Positions 1-5,719 are shown, counted from the stretch's first letter. The stretch is 8,047 nt of DNA from GCA-2716945 sp964342835 (GCA_964342835.1 CAYFGJ010000047.1:1-8047); one strand, 5' to 3'. A program made the numbers and translations. The notes: generated by a model from the letters alone, not told the origin.

Positions 1-1
1 A

Positions 2-949
2 CTACAAAATGTATTTAGAGCAATTGGGAAAATCTCAAAAACTGAAATAAGTGTTCTTATAAAAGGAGAGTCTGGAACTGGTAAAGAATTAGTTGCAAGA
101 TCAATTCATGAAAATAGCACACGTTCGGACAATGCTTTCATTGCCATCAACGTAGCAGCTATTCCTCATGATCTTCTGGAATCAGAATTGTTTGGTCACG
201 AAAAAGGTTCTTTTACTGGTGCGCAAACTCAAAGAATTGGTAGATTTGAACAAGCTAGAGGTGGAACATTATTCTTAGATGAAATTGGGGATATGCATAC
301 GGAATTACAAACTAGATTATTAAGAGTACTATCAAGCCAAGAGTTTTACAGGGTAGGAGGACATGATCCGATTAAATCAGATGTTAGAATAATTGCTGCA
401 ACCAATCAGTCTATTGAAGAATTAATTAAAAAATCCAAATTTAGAGATGACTTATATCATCGATTAAATGTATTTAAAATAGAATTACCTCCTTTAAGAG
501 AAAGGACTGAAGATATTAGTATTCTCATAGATCACTTCTTAAAAAGATCTTCATCTGAATTAAATATTGAGAAAAAAAATATAGATAAAAGGTCTTTAGA
601 ATATTTAAAAAATTATCAATGGCCTGGCAATATAAGACAACTTGAAAATTTATGCCGTTATTTAACAGTGATGTGCCCATCATCGATGATAACCATGGAT
701 GATATGCCATCAGATATAGCAAATAATATCTCAACTGAAATTAACGCTAATGAAAATTGGAAAACGAGTTTAAAAAATCATATAAGAAATAACATAAAAA
801 AAGACCAAAATTTATTGAAAAAATTAAACAATGAATTAGAAAAAATTTTGATTGATGAATCATTGCATGCATGTGATGGAGTAAAAATAGAAGCTGCTAA
901 ATTATTAGGATGGGGCAGAAATACATTAGCAAGAAAAGCTAAAGACTAG
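2..949 (+). CDS. glnG: Nitrogen regulation response regulator NtrC (sigma-54 activator), 3' part
   Basis: Sigma-54-dependent activator that hydrolyses ATP to open promoters of nitrogen-assimilation genes. The gene runs in from the left edge, so the receiver domain and true start are missing; the frame is open from base 2. Counting from the first visible codon, I see Walker A GESGTGKE (22-29), the sigma-54 contact loop as GSFTGA (69-74, usually GAFTGA), a Walker B FLDEIGD, the RDDLYHRLNVF segment, WPGNIRQLENLCRYLTVM, and a C-terminal Fis-type helix-turn-helix ending LGWGRNTLARKAKD. The wording around each motif is that of gammaproteobacterial GlnG rather than other enhancer-binding proteins. 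The linker before the DNA-binding domain is lysine- and asparagine-rich, as expected from AT bias. Its TAG stop shares the bases CTAG with the stop of the convergent gpsA gene. GlnL (NtrB) would be expected upstream, outside the window. Confidence 0.93.
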   Translation, partial: LQNVFRAIGKISKTEISVLIKGESGTGKELVARSIHENSTRSDNAFIAINVAAIPHDLLESELFGHEKGSFTGAQTQRIGRFEQARGGTLFLDEIGDMHTELQTRLLRVLSSQEFYRVGGHDPIKSDVRIIAATNQSIEELIKKSKFRDDLYHRLNVFKIELPPLRERTEDISILIDHFLKRSSSELNIEKKNIDKRSLEYLKNYQWPGNIRQLENLCRYLTVMCPSSMITMDDMPSDIANNISTEINANENWKTSLKNHIRNNIKKDQNLLKKLNNELEKILIDESLHACDGVKIEAAKLLGWGRNTLARKAKD

Positions 950-957
950 TTAGTCTT
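942..957. terminator. Weak inverted repeat at the ntrC/gpsA convergent junction
   Basis: A perfect 6-bp stem with a 4-base loop (AAGACT-AGTT-AGTCTT) covers the overlapping stop codons of ntrC and gpsA. It is the only hairpin between the two convergent genes. In the minus direction the stem is followed by TTAGCTTTTCTT, a poor T-tract; in the plus direction by CAAAAATTTT. The stem has only two G-C pairs, so termination would be inefficient. It may be a weak bidirectional terminator or chance. Confidence 0.25.
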
Positions 958-1926
958 CAAAAATTTTAACTCTTTTAATGGTTCTGAATTCCCATATAAG
1001 ATATTAAAAGCACAGTTAACTATTGGGCCATTAGGTAAATCATTTTTCATATATAGTGTTTTTGTAGCAATATATCCTTCAACAGTCCCTAACTGAATTA
1101 AAATATCATTAATAGAATTATTTTTAGCTAAAAGACTACCAAAGGTTCTATTTCTAGAGGTAGGATTGAGACAAGTCAATATAAGATCTCCGTCACAAGA
1201 TGGGGACTTAATTGTTGCAGAACGTTCTTTAATATCTACGGCATATATTTTATTAAAATTTTCAAAATGATTAGAAATTTCAAAAATTTCTTTTTTAGCA
1301 AACTCCATTAAGTTTTCAATTGCATATTTTTCAGAATTATATTCAGATAATATACCTGCCAAAATTGCACAAATATTTTTTATGATAGCTGAAATTTGAA
1401 CTCCAATAATATCTTTAGTGACAACTAGTTTAAAACAATCAGATTCGACAGAATTTATAAATTTTTGACTTTTATTAATGTTTGTAGAAGCTAAACTTAC
1501 CTCAATTTTTTTATTATTCATAAGATCAGATGCAAAACTTGGTCCAGATATTATACATTTAGTTATTTTAGATGAAATTTCATTATCAATTATTTGATGA
1601 AAAAGTAATCCTGAATCATGATCTATTCCTTTTGTAAGCCAAGAAATAAAATCAGATTTAGAAAAATAATCTTTGTAATTTTTAACTACATCAAAAAATC
1701 CAGAACTGGAACATGCAATCATATTTACATGATCATCACTGCATCTAAGTTGATTAATGTTATCATTTAAATCGAAAACATTAATATTTTGATTTAAATT
1801 AAATGATTTAATAAAAGATGACTTGTCTCTAACATAAATGTCTACTTTGTTGCCTTTTTTGGAAAGGTATTCAGCAACAGCAGAGCCCCATTCTCCAGCT
1901 CCAAAAATTCTATAATGAAGTATCAT
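946..1926 (-). CDS. gpsA: Glycerol-3-phosphate dehydrogenase [NAD(P)+], divergent
   Basis: Cytosolic enzyme reducing dihydroxyacetone phosphate to sn-glycerol-3-phosphate, the backbone for phospholipid synthesis. The 326-residue protein starts with the dinucleotide-binding loop GAGEWG (9-14). It has the substrate-site lysine in LTKG (K99), GPSFA (128-132), the catalytic lysine in IIKN (K183), then GDLILTC and SRNRTFG, and ends near TVEGYIATKTLY. The length is slightly below the usual 330-340. Many positions between motifs differ from textbook GpsA, but every key element is present, so it should be active. The ATG overlaps the secB stop as ATGA, giving translational coupling, and an AAAGG ribosome site lies 4-5 bases upstream. 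It is the last gene of the arsR-rhodanese-secB-gpsA operon. The secB-gpsA pairing is typical of gammaproteobacteria and supports the call. Confidence 0.93.
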   Translation of the reverse strand: MILHYRIFGAGEWGSAVAEYLSKKGNKVDIYVRDKSSFIKSFNLNQNINVFDLNDNINQLRCSDDHVNMIACSSSGFFDVVKNYKDYFSKSDFISWLTKGIDHDSGLLFHQIIDNEISSKITKCIISGPSFASDLMNNKKIEVSLASTNINKSQKFINSVESDCFKLVVTKDIIGVQISAIIKNICAILAGILSEYNSEKYAIENLMEFAKKEIFEISNHFENFNKIYAVDIKERSATIKSPSCDGDLILTCLNPTSRNRTFGSLLAKNNSINDILIQLGTVEGYIATKTLYMKNDLPNGPIVNCAFNILYGNSEPLKELKFLKTN

Positions 1927-2360
1927 TTTTCCTTTCTTTTTAATAGCTCTTGATGATAAAGTGAAGCAAAATCAATTGGAGATAGAAATAAAGGCGGGAA
2001 TCCACCTTTCTCTACTAGAGTAGATATATTTTCTCGAGCATAAGGATATAAAATCTCTAAACAATTTATGTTTAAAAATCTATTTCTAATTTCCTCTGTA
2101 GCATTTTCAATTTCAAATATTCCAGCTTGCTTAACTTCTGCTAAATAAACAACAAAATCTGGAGTCTCTGCTTTCACATTAACATCTAGCATAATTTCAT
2201 ATGTTTTATCATTTATTTTATTTATATCGCTATTCAAATTAAACCCAACTTTTGGAGTAATATTCATATCTTCAAAAATTTTCGGTGCTTTAGGTGACTC
2301 AAATGACACATCTTTGGTAAATATCTTTTTTATAATAAAAGTAAATTTTTCTTCACTCAT
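1923..2360 (-). CDS. secB: Protein-export chaperone SecB
   Basis: Tetrameric cytosolic chaperone that keeps presecretory proteins unfolded and hands them to SecA. The 145-residue protein follows the SecB pattern from end to end: IFTKDVSFESPKAPKIF near the N-terminus (about 13-29), the core strand region EVKQAGIFEI, then LEILYPYAREN, GGFPPLFLSPIDFASLY and a helical end. The acidic tail seen in many SecB proteins is reduced to a short lysine/glutamate stretch, so it is about ten residues shorter than E. coli SecB. Both ends are coupled: its ATG overlaps the rhodanese stop as ATGA and its TGA overlaps the gpsA ATG. No strong Shine-Dalgarno sequence is visible upstream, so expression probably relies on reinitiation from the upstream gene. 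A SecB in this operon fits the exported CtpA and lipoprotein encoded across the divergent promoter, though that link is inference. Confidence 0.96.
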   Translation of the reverse strand: MSEEKFTFIIKKIFTKDVSFESPKAPKIFEDMNITPKVGFNLNSDINKINDKTYEIMLDVNVKAETPDFVVYLAEVKQAGIFEIENATEEIRNRFLNINCLEILYPYARENISTLVEKGGFPPLFLSPIDFASLYHQELLKRKEK

Positions 2361-2779
2361 TTTTTATTCTCACTCACTAATGGCATATTATTTTCAACCC
2401 ATGATTGTAAACCACCTTCTAAATAATAAACATCATTAAATCCTTTTCTTACAAATTCTTTTGCAGCGTTTATTGCGTCAGCTTCTGACGTAGAATATGT
2501 GATAATAGGTTTTTTCTTATCAATTTTACTTTGATTAATTTTATCTAAAGCAACATTCATAGAGTCAACAATATGTCCTTTGACAAACTCATCATTGCCA
2601 CGAAGATCTATTAAAGTAATTTTTGACTGATTAATCATTTTAGTTAATTCCTGATAAGACAGTGATTTATATTTTTTTGTTATATTATTAAACTCCAGAC
2701 TTAATATCATGAATAATAGTATGATAAAAGCCGTGAATAAAATTATATGATTCGAGAAAAACTCTATTAATTGATACAT
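2357..2779 (-). CDS. Membrane-anchored rhodanese-like protein without cysteine (YibN-type)
   Basis: A 140-residue protein with one N-terminal membrane segment (about residues 12-28, IILFTAFIILLFMILSL) followed by a cytoplasmic rhodanese fold. Seen in order: LIDLRGNDEF (56-65), GHI (68-70), the strand and loop PIITYSTSEAD (91-101) where the active-site cysteine should stand, and YYLEGGLQSW (118-127). The layout and position directly before secB match YibN of E. coli (single-pass rhodanese, no second domain). The protein contains no cysteine anywhere, so persulfide transfer by the standard mechanism is excluded; a binding or scaffold role is more likely. YibN has been reported to interact with the YidC insertase, which would suit a neighbour of secB. 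It lies 12 bases after the regulator gene, with no clear ribosome site, and overlaps secB by 4 bases. Confidence 0.87.
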   Translation of the reverse strand: MYQLIEFFSNHIILFTAFIILLFMILSLEFNNITKKYKSLSYQELTKMINQSKITLIDLRGNDEFVKGHIVDSMNVALDKINQSKIDKKKPIITYSTSEADAINAAKEFVRKGFNDVYYLEGGLQSWVENNMPLVSENKK

Positions 2780-2791
2780 TATAAAAAATAA

Positions 2792-3133
2792 TTATTTATG
2801 TTGAGAACAAAATACTTCTCTCATCATTTCAATGAGTTGTAGTGTTTTGATATCACTTACTTTATAAAAAACCTTGTTTGCTGATTTTCTTGCAGAAAGT
2901 ATTCCCTTATCACGTAATATCGCTAAATGCTGTGATATATTACTTTGAGAAGTTCCTACATTATCAACAATATCTTGAACGCTAAATTCGTCTTCACCTA
3001 ACTTACACAGTATCATCAGTCTTAATGGATGAGACATTGCTTTCAATGATCTAGATGCTAATTCTACATCAGCTTGAACTTGCTCTTCAGCAGATACTTC
3101 TTGTGAACTGATTTTTGCGTTTTCAGATTCCAT
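2792..3133 (-). CDS. ArsR-family repressor, SqrR/BigR/HlyU-type persulfide sensor
   Basis: A 113-residue winged-helix regulator. The dimer and DNA-binding core runs from about residue 22 to the end: SHPLRLMILCKL (34-45), recognition region GTSQSNISQHLAILRDKGIL (60-79), and wing RKSANKVFYKV (82-92). Two cysteines are present, C43 in ILCKL and C109 in VFCSQH, 66 residues apart. These are the positions and spacing of the cysteine pair in SqrR, BigR and HlyU, which form a sulfur bridge on meeting persulfides and then release DNA. Metal-site motifs of ArsR/SmtB such as ELCVCDL are absent. The first 20 residues are acidic and not conserved. It heads the operon with the rhodanese, secB and gpsA and lies divergent from ctpA, with an inverted-repeat operator candidate between them. 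Function as a sulfide/redox sensor follows from the cysteines; its target set is inference. Confidence 0.9.
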   Translation of the reverse strand: MESENAKISSQEVSAEEQVQADVELASRSLKAMSHPLRLMILCKLGEDEFSVQDIVDNVGTSQSNISQHLAILRDKGILSARKSANKVFYKVSDIKTLQLIEMMREVFCSQHK

Positions 3134-3207
3134 ATATTATATTGTTATATTCCTATATTAGACAAAACTAATAAGATAATAAAGAAATAAAATGTTATAT
3201 TTAATAT
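3134..3207. promoter_or_regulatory. Divergent control region arsR / ctpA
   Basis: The 74 bp between the two opposing start codons must hold both promoters and is almost entirely A and T. TATATT recurs at 3133, 3138, 3146, 3154 and 3196, and GATAAT at 3175-3180 is the best -10-like hexamer toward ctpA, but neither side has a convincing -35 partner. Neither ctpA nor arsR shows a normally spaced Shine-Dalgarno sequence, so the leaders are probably very short. A perfect inverted repeat lies near the middle and is listed separately. Confidence 0.55.
3156..3173. promoter_or_regulatory. Candidate operator of the ArsR-type regulator
   Basis: A perfect inverted repeat with 6-bp arms, TATTAG-N6-CTAATA, centred at 3164.5 and close to the middle of the divergent region. 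Read as ATTA-N8-TAAT it has the same arm length and spacing as the ATTC-N8-GAAT motif I recall for SqrR, with different end bases. It is the most symmetric element in this gap, and position beside the regulator gene supports autoregulation. In a sequence this AT-rich chance symmetry is a real alternative. Confidence 0.45.
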
Positions 3208-4461
3208 ATGCTTAAAAACCTACTAATTATATCAACAAAATATATATTTATTGTTACTACAGTTTTAGCTCTAATCGTCGCGCAAAGTGGTAATTTAGTT
3301 CATGCTGATCAGAATAATGAAATTCCTGCTGACAAAATAAAACAATTTGTAGATATATTTCAAAAAATTAAAAAACAATATGTTGATGATGTTGATGATC
3401 AAACTTTGTTTGATTATGCGATTAAAGGTATGGTTACTGGATTAGACCCTCATTCTACTTACATGTCTAATGATGAATACGAAGAATTAAAAATAGGGAC
3501 AACAGGAAAATTTGGTGGCATTGGGATAGAAATTACTATGGAAGATGGTTTTGTAAAAATTGTAGCTCCTATTGATGATACGCCTGCAAGCAGAGCAGGA
3601 TTAAAATCTGGAGATTTAGTCATCGAAGTAGATGATGTATCACTTAGAAATAAATCCATAAATGAAGCTGTAAAATTAATGAGAGGAAAACCTGGAACAG
3701 AAGTTGATGTCACAATATTGAGAAAAAATGTTAATGATCCAATAGAAATAACTATAACTCGCCAAATTATAGTAACAAAAGGAATTAAATCTGAAATATT
3801 TTTTGAAAATATAGGTTATATAAGACTAGCTAGCTTTCAATCTAATTCAACAAATGATTTGGAAAAAGAAGTTATAAAATTAAAACAACAAACCAAAAAT
3901 AAACTTGCGGGTCTAGTTTTAGATTTAAGAAATAATCCCGGAGGTGTACTTGGTTCTGCTGTAGGAATTTCAGATTTATTTTTAAAGGAAGGTAAAATAG
4001 TTTATACAAAAGGAAGAACTGCAACATCTGATTTAGAATATTATGCAACACCTCAAGATATTTTAGAAACCTTACCAATTATAGTAATGATCAATGGAGG
4101 ATCTGCATCTGCATCAGAAATTGTGGCAGGTGCATTACAGGATAATGGAAGAGCAACAGTTGTTGGTTCAAAGTCCTTTGGTAAAGCATCTGTACAAACA
4201 ATACAAGAATTATATGATGGATCAGCTCTAAAATTAACAACGGCAAAATATTACACTCCAAAAGGTAGAGATATACACAAAGAAGGAATTAATCCTGATA
4301 TTATTTTTGAAACTAAAAAAGATGATGAAAAGAATTCTGATTCATCTATATTAAAAAAACCTTTTGACAAAGATAGTGAATTATTTCAAGCAGTAAAACT
4401 GTTACAAAAGTTAGCTGCATCAAATATAAATTTTATAAATCATTTAACATCTAAAAATTGA
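3208..4461 (+). CDS. ctpA: Carboxy-terminal processing protease (S41 family)
   Basis: Periplasmic serine protease that cuts proteins near exposed C-termini, typically cell-wall hydrolases and damaged envelope proteins. The 417 residues comprise a signal peptide (hydrophobic 5-25, likely cleavage after VHA at 33), an N-terminal helical region, a PDZ domain (about 95-180, with GIGIEI and SRAGLKSGDLVIEVD), and the S41 core with LVLDLRNNPGG. The catalytic serine is S301 in NGGSASASEI and the catalytic lysine K326 in SKSFGKASVQ; the 25-residue spacing and the following Q330 fit the Ser-Lys-Gln site of CtpA enzymes. Length is normal for CtpA and well short of Prc/Tsp. No Shine-Dalgarno precedes the ATG, but a later start would remove the signal peptide. 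It is followed, with a 3-base overlap, by an exported hydrolase gene. The envC partner often found beside ctpA is not here. Confidence 0.95.
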   Translation: MLKNLLIISTKYIFIVTTVLALIVAQSGNLVHADQNNEIPADKIKQFVDIFQKIKKQYVDDVDDQTLFDYAIKGMVTGLDPHSTYMSNDEYEELKIGTTGKFGGIGIEITMEDGFVKIVAPIDDTPASRAGLKSGDLVIEVDDVSLRNKSINEAVKLMRGKPGTEVDVTILRKNVNDPIEITITRQIIVTKGIKSEIFFENIGYIRLASFQSNSTNDLEKEVIKLKQQTKNKLAGLVLDLRNNPGGVLGSAVGISDLFLKEGKIVYTKGRTATSDLEYYATPQDILETLPIIVMINGGSASASEIVAGALQDNGRATVVGSKSFGKASVQTIQELYDGSALKLTTAKYYTPKGRDIHKEGINPDIIFETKKDDEKNSDSSILKKPFDKDSELFQAVKLLQKLAASNINFINHLTSKN

Positions 4462-5474
4462 AAAAAATTAATTTCTTTATAATATTAGTTTTAATGTTAT
4501 ATTTGCCAGGATGTGCTAAAAAAAAGATAAATCCATGTCTTAATGAAAATAATATTGTTGAAACAATATATGAAATCCGTTCAAACTCTACAATATGTTT
4601 TAAAACAATAGATAGCTATGATTTGGATTATACAGATAGTTCAGAACTTACAATATTTGGACATCTAACTTATCCAGAACATCAAAAAAATAGTTATGAT
4701 GCAATTATACTATCGCATGGTTCTGGTGGGATTAGACGTTATCATAAAAAATATGTAGATTTATTAAATAAACATGGCTATGTTGTTTTCCAAATTGATC
4801 ATTACACTCCTAGAAATATCAAATATGATAAAACTTTTTCAAAAGTATCCGGAGTAACTTTCATGAATGATTCATTTAGAGCATTAAAATTACTAAAAAC
4901 ACATCCGTTAATTGATAAAATTGGTTATATTGGTTGGTCACAAGGTGGTGTAGGACCTATTTTGTCACATTTTAAAACTGTCACATCTTTTATTAACGAA
5001 AAAGAATTAATATTTGATGCATCAATTGCAATATATCCTTACTGTGGTTTTACATTTCCAGATGATACGCCTAGGTATACTCCTTTATTAATGATAACAG
5101 GTAACTCTGATGAACTGACACCTGAAAAAGCTTGTAGAAACTTATTTTCAAAATTTTTTAGAAATGAAAATAAAATTTTTCATAAATCTCTTTCTGATGC
5201 ACATCATGGATTTGATAATCCATTTCTCTATTTTGGATTTACATTTGAAAAAATGCCAAGTTTAAATATAACAAATAAAAAATGTACCTTAACAATTTCA
5301 GAATCTGGAAAAATCATAACATTAACTAATAAAGAAGTAAGCACTCCTGAGGCTAGTGAATATTTCTTAGATAGATGTTCTACAAAAGGGGTTACTGTTA
5401 AATATAATGCACCTGCAGCAGAAAAAACTCAGAAACTCATTCTAGAATTTTTATCAAAGAATTTCATTAATTAA
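4458..5474 (+). CDS. Dienelactone-hydrolase-like alpha/beta hydrolase, probable lipoprotein
   Basis: A 338-residue alpha/beta hydrolase exported to the envelope. The N-terminus is a short basic head, a hydrophobic stretch (6-16) and LPGC with the lipid-modified cysteine at 19; proline at -2 is unusual for a lipobox. The fold shows HGSGG (oxyanion strand), nucleophile elbow GWSQGG (S161), acid in GNSDELTP (D218) and HHGFD (H250), so the triad Ser-Asp-His is complete and in dienelactone-hydrolase order. Six further cysteines (including 27 and 47) suggest disulfides, in keeping with a periplasmic location. About 80 residues after the triad histidine form an extra C-terminal region I do not recognise. 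Translation begins at TTG, overlapping the ctpA stop as TTGA, so it depends on ctpA translation. Substrate is unknown; an ester or lactone is the family expectation. Confidence 0.85.
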   Translation: MKKINFFIILVLMLYLPGCAKKKINPCLNENNIVETIYEIRSNSTICFKTIDSYDLDYTDSSELTIFGHLTYPEHQKNSYDAIILSHGSGGIRRYHKKYVDLLNKHGYVVFQIDHYTPRNIKYDKTFSKVSGVTFMNDSFRALKLLKTHPLIDKIGYIGWSQGGVGPILSHFKTVTSFINEKELIFDASIAIYPYCGFTFPDDTPRYTPLLMITGNSDELTPEKACRNLFSKFFRNENKIFHKSLSDAHHGFDNPFLYFGFTFEKMPSLNITNKKCTLTISESGKIITLTNKEVSTPEASEYFLDRCSTKGVTVKYNAPAAEKTQKLILEFLSKNFIN

Positions 5475-5562
5475 TTTTTTGGCAGGAGGATTCGAACCAC
5501 AATTTTAAAAGTTGTAGTTCTAATTTATATAATTAAAGTTTAGTATCTTAAACCAAAAAGAA
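5475..5562 (-). other. Folded element behind the 32-codon ORF, with tRNA-like T-arm sequence
   Basis: On the minus strand a 9-bp stem forms from GAACTACAA (5520-5512) and TTGTGGTTC (5502-5494) around a 9-base loop; one pair is a G-U wobble that becomes a C-A mismatch on the plus strand, so the minus transcript is the better folder. An outer 7-bp pairing, TTTTTGG (5559-5553) with CCAAAAA (5482-5476), brackets the whole 84 bases and includes the last codons of the small ORF. The minus strand also reads GGTTCGAATCC, the consensus tRNA T-arm core. A complete cloverleaf cannot be drawn. No T-tract follows, so a simple terminator is unlikely. Confidence 0.4.
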
Positions 5563-5638
5563 CCATTACAAGCACTAACACTATTGATAGTGTATTGATG
5601 GCTCCGATGATCATGAGTACAAGTCCTAGATCTCCCAT
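5540..5638 (-). CDS. 32-residue hydrophobic membrane peptide, unrecognised
   Basis: I do not recognise this peptide. It begins MGDLG, continues as an almost unbroken hydrophobic run of leucine, isoleucine, valine and methionine from about residue 5 to 29, with one small polar patch (AINTLS, 13-18), and ends FGLRY. That is one membrane-spanning helix with a positive residue only at the C-terminus. Support for a real gene: GAGAGG and AAAGG purine tracts precede the ATG; a promoter-like pair lies upstream; and the codons differ from the neighbours, with ATC three times plus GCC and CTC where adjacent genes use ATA/ATT and A/T-ending codons, as expected for a well-expressed gene. It has no cysteine and no signal-peptidase site. 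Alternatives are a small subunit of a membrane complex, a type I toxin-like peptide, or a substrate of the divergent radical SAM enzyme. Function unknown. Confidence 0.6.
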   Translation of the reverse strand: MGDLGLVLMIIGAINTLSIVLVLVMVLFGLRY

Positions 5639-5657
5639 ATCCCTTTAACCTCTCTAA

Positions 5658-5686
5658 AAAATACTGTCTTATATTTAACCATACAA
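5658..5686 (-). promoter_or_regulatory. Candidate promoter of the 32-codon ORF
   Basis: On the minus strand TTGTAT (5686-5681) and TATTTT (5663-5658) are separated by 17 bases, a plausible sigma-70 arrangement. Transcription would start about a dozen bases before the ATG at 5638, leaving a leader that contains the GAGAGG and AAAGG ribosome-site candidates. The -10 is weak and the region AT-rich, so confidence is limited. Confidence 0.35.
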
Positions 5687-5719
5687 TAATCAATGATTTC
5701 GGTCAATACAGATTTTAGT

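Noticed and set aside
2792..3133. Arsenic or zinc sensor reading of the ArsR-family gene
   Set aside because: The cysteine-rich metal motif in the recognition-helix region and the histidine/aspartate metal sites are not visible; the two cysteines match the persulfide-sensing branch instead.
3136..3165. TTGTCT-N18-TATAAT as the arsR promoter on the minus strand
   Set aside because: The hexamers are good, but transcription would begin a few bases after the ATG, so the regulator could not be made from this start codon, and no suitable downstream start exists.
3192..3215. Seven-codon ORF starting at the ATG before ctpA, as an upstream leader peptide
   Set aside because: It has no ribosome site, overlaps the ctpA start out of frame, and its composition is plain AT-rich background.
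3459..3713. Antisense open frame of 84 codons inside ctpA
   Set aside because: It lies wholly within the PDZ-coding part of a conserved gene, has no ribosome site, and encodes no recognisable pattern; it is a by-product of the sense codons. The same applies to the antisense frames inside ntrC, the S41 core and the radical SAM gene.
5453..5480. Rho-independent terminator after the hydrolase gene
   Set aside because: A T6 run follows the stop codon, but the only upstream symmetry is ATTAATTAAT without G-C pairs, too weak for a terminator stem.
5484..5489. Perfect AGGAGG on the plus strand as a ribosome site for a short gene
   Set aside because: No ATG, GTG or TTG follows at a usable distance; the nearest is more than 20 bases away and leads to no meaningful frame.
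5476..5559. A functional tRNA gene on the minus strand
   Set aside because: The T-arm core and an acceptor-like pairing are present, but the T stem has two mismatches, the D-arm segment is about 26 bases with no stem, and the only anticodon arm that fits would have A at the wobble position. At most it is a remnant.
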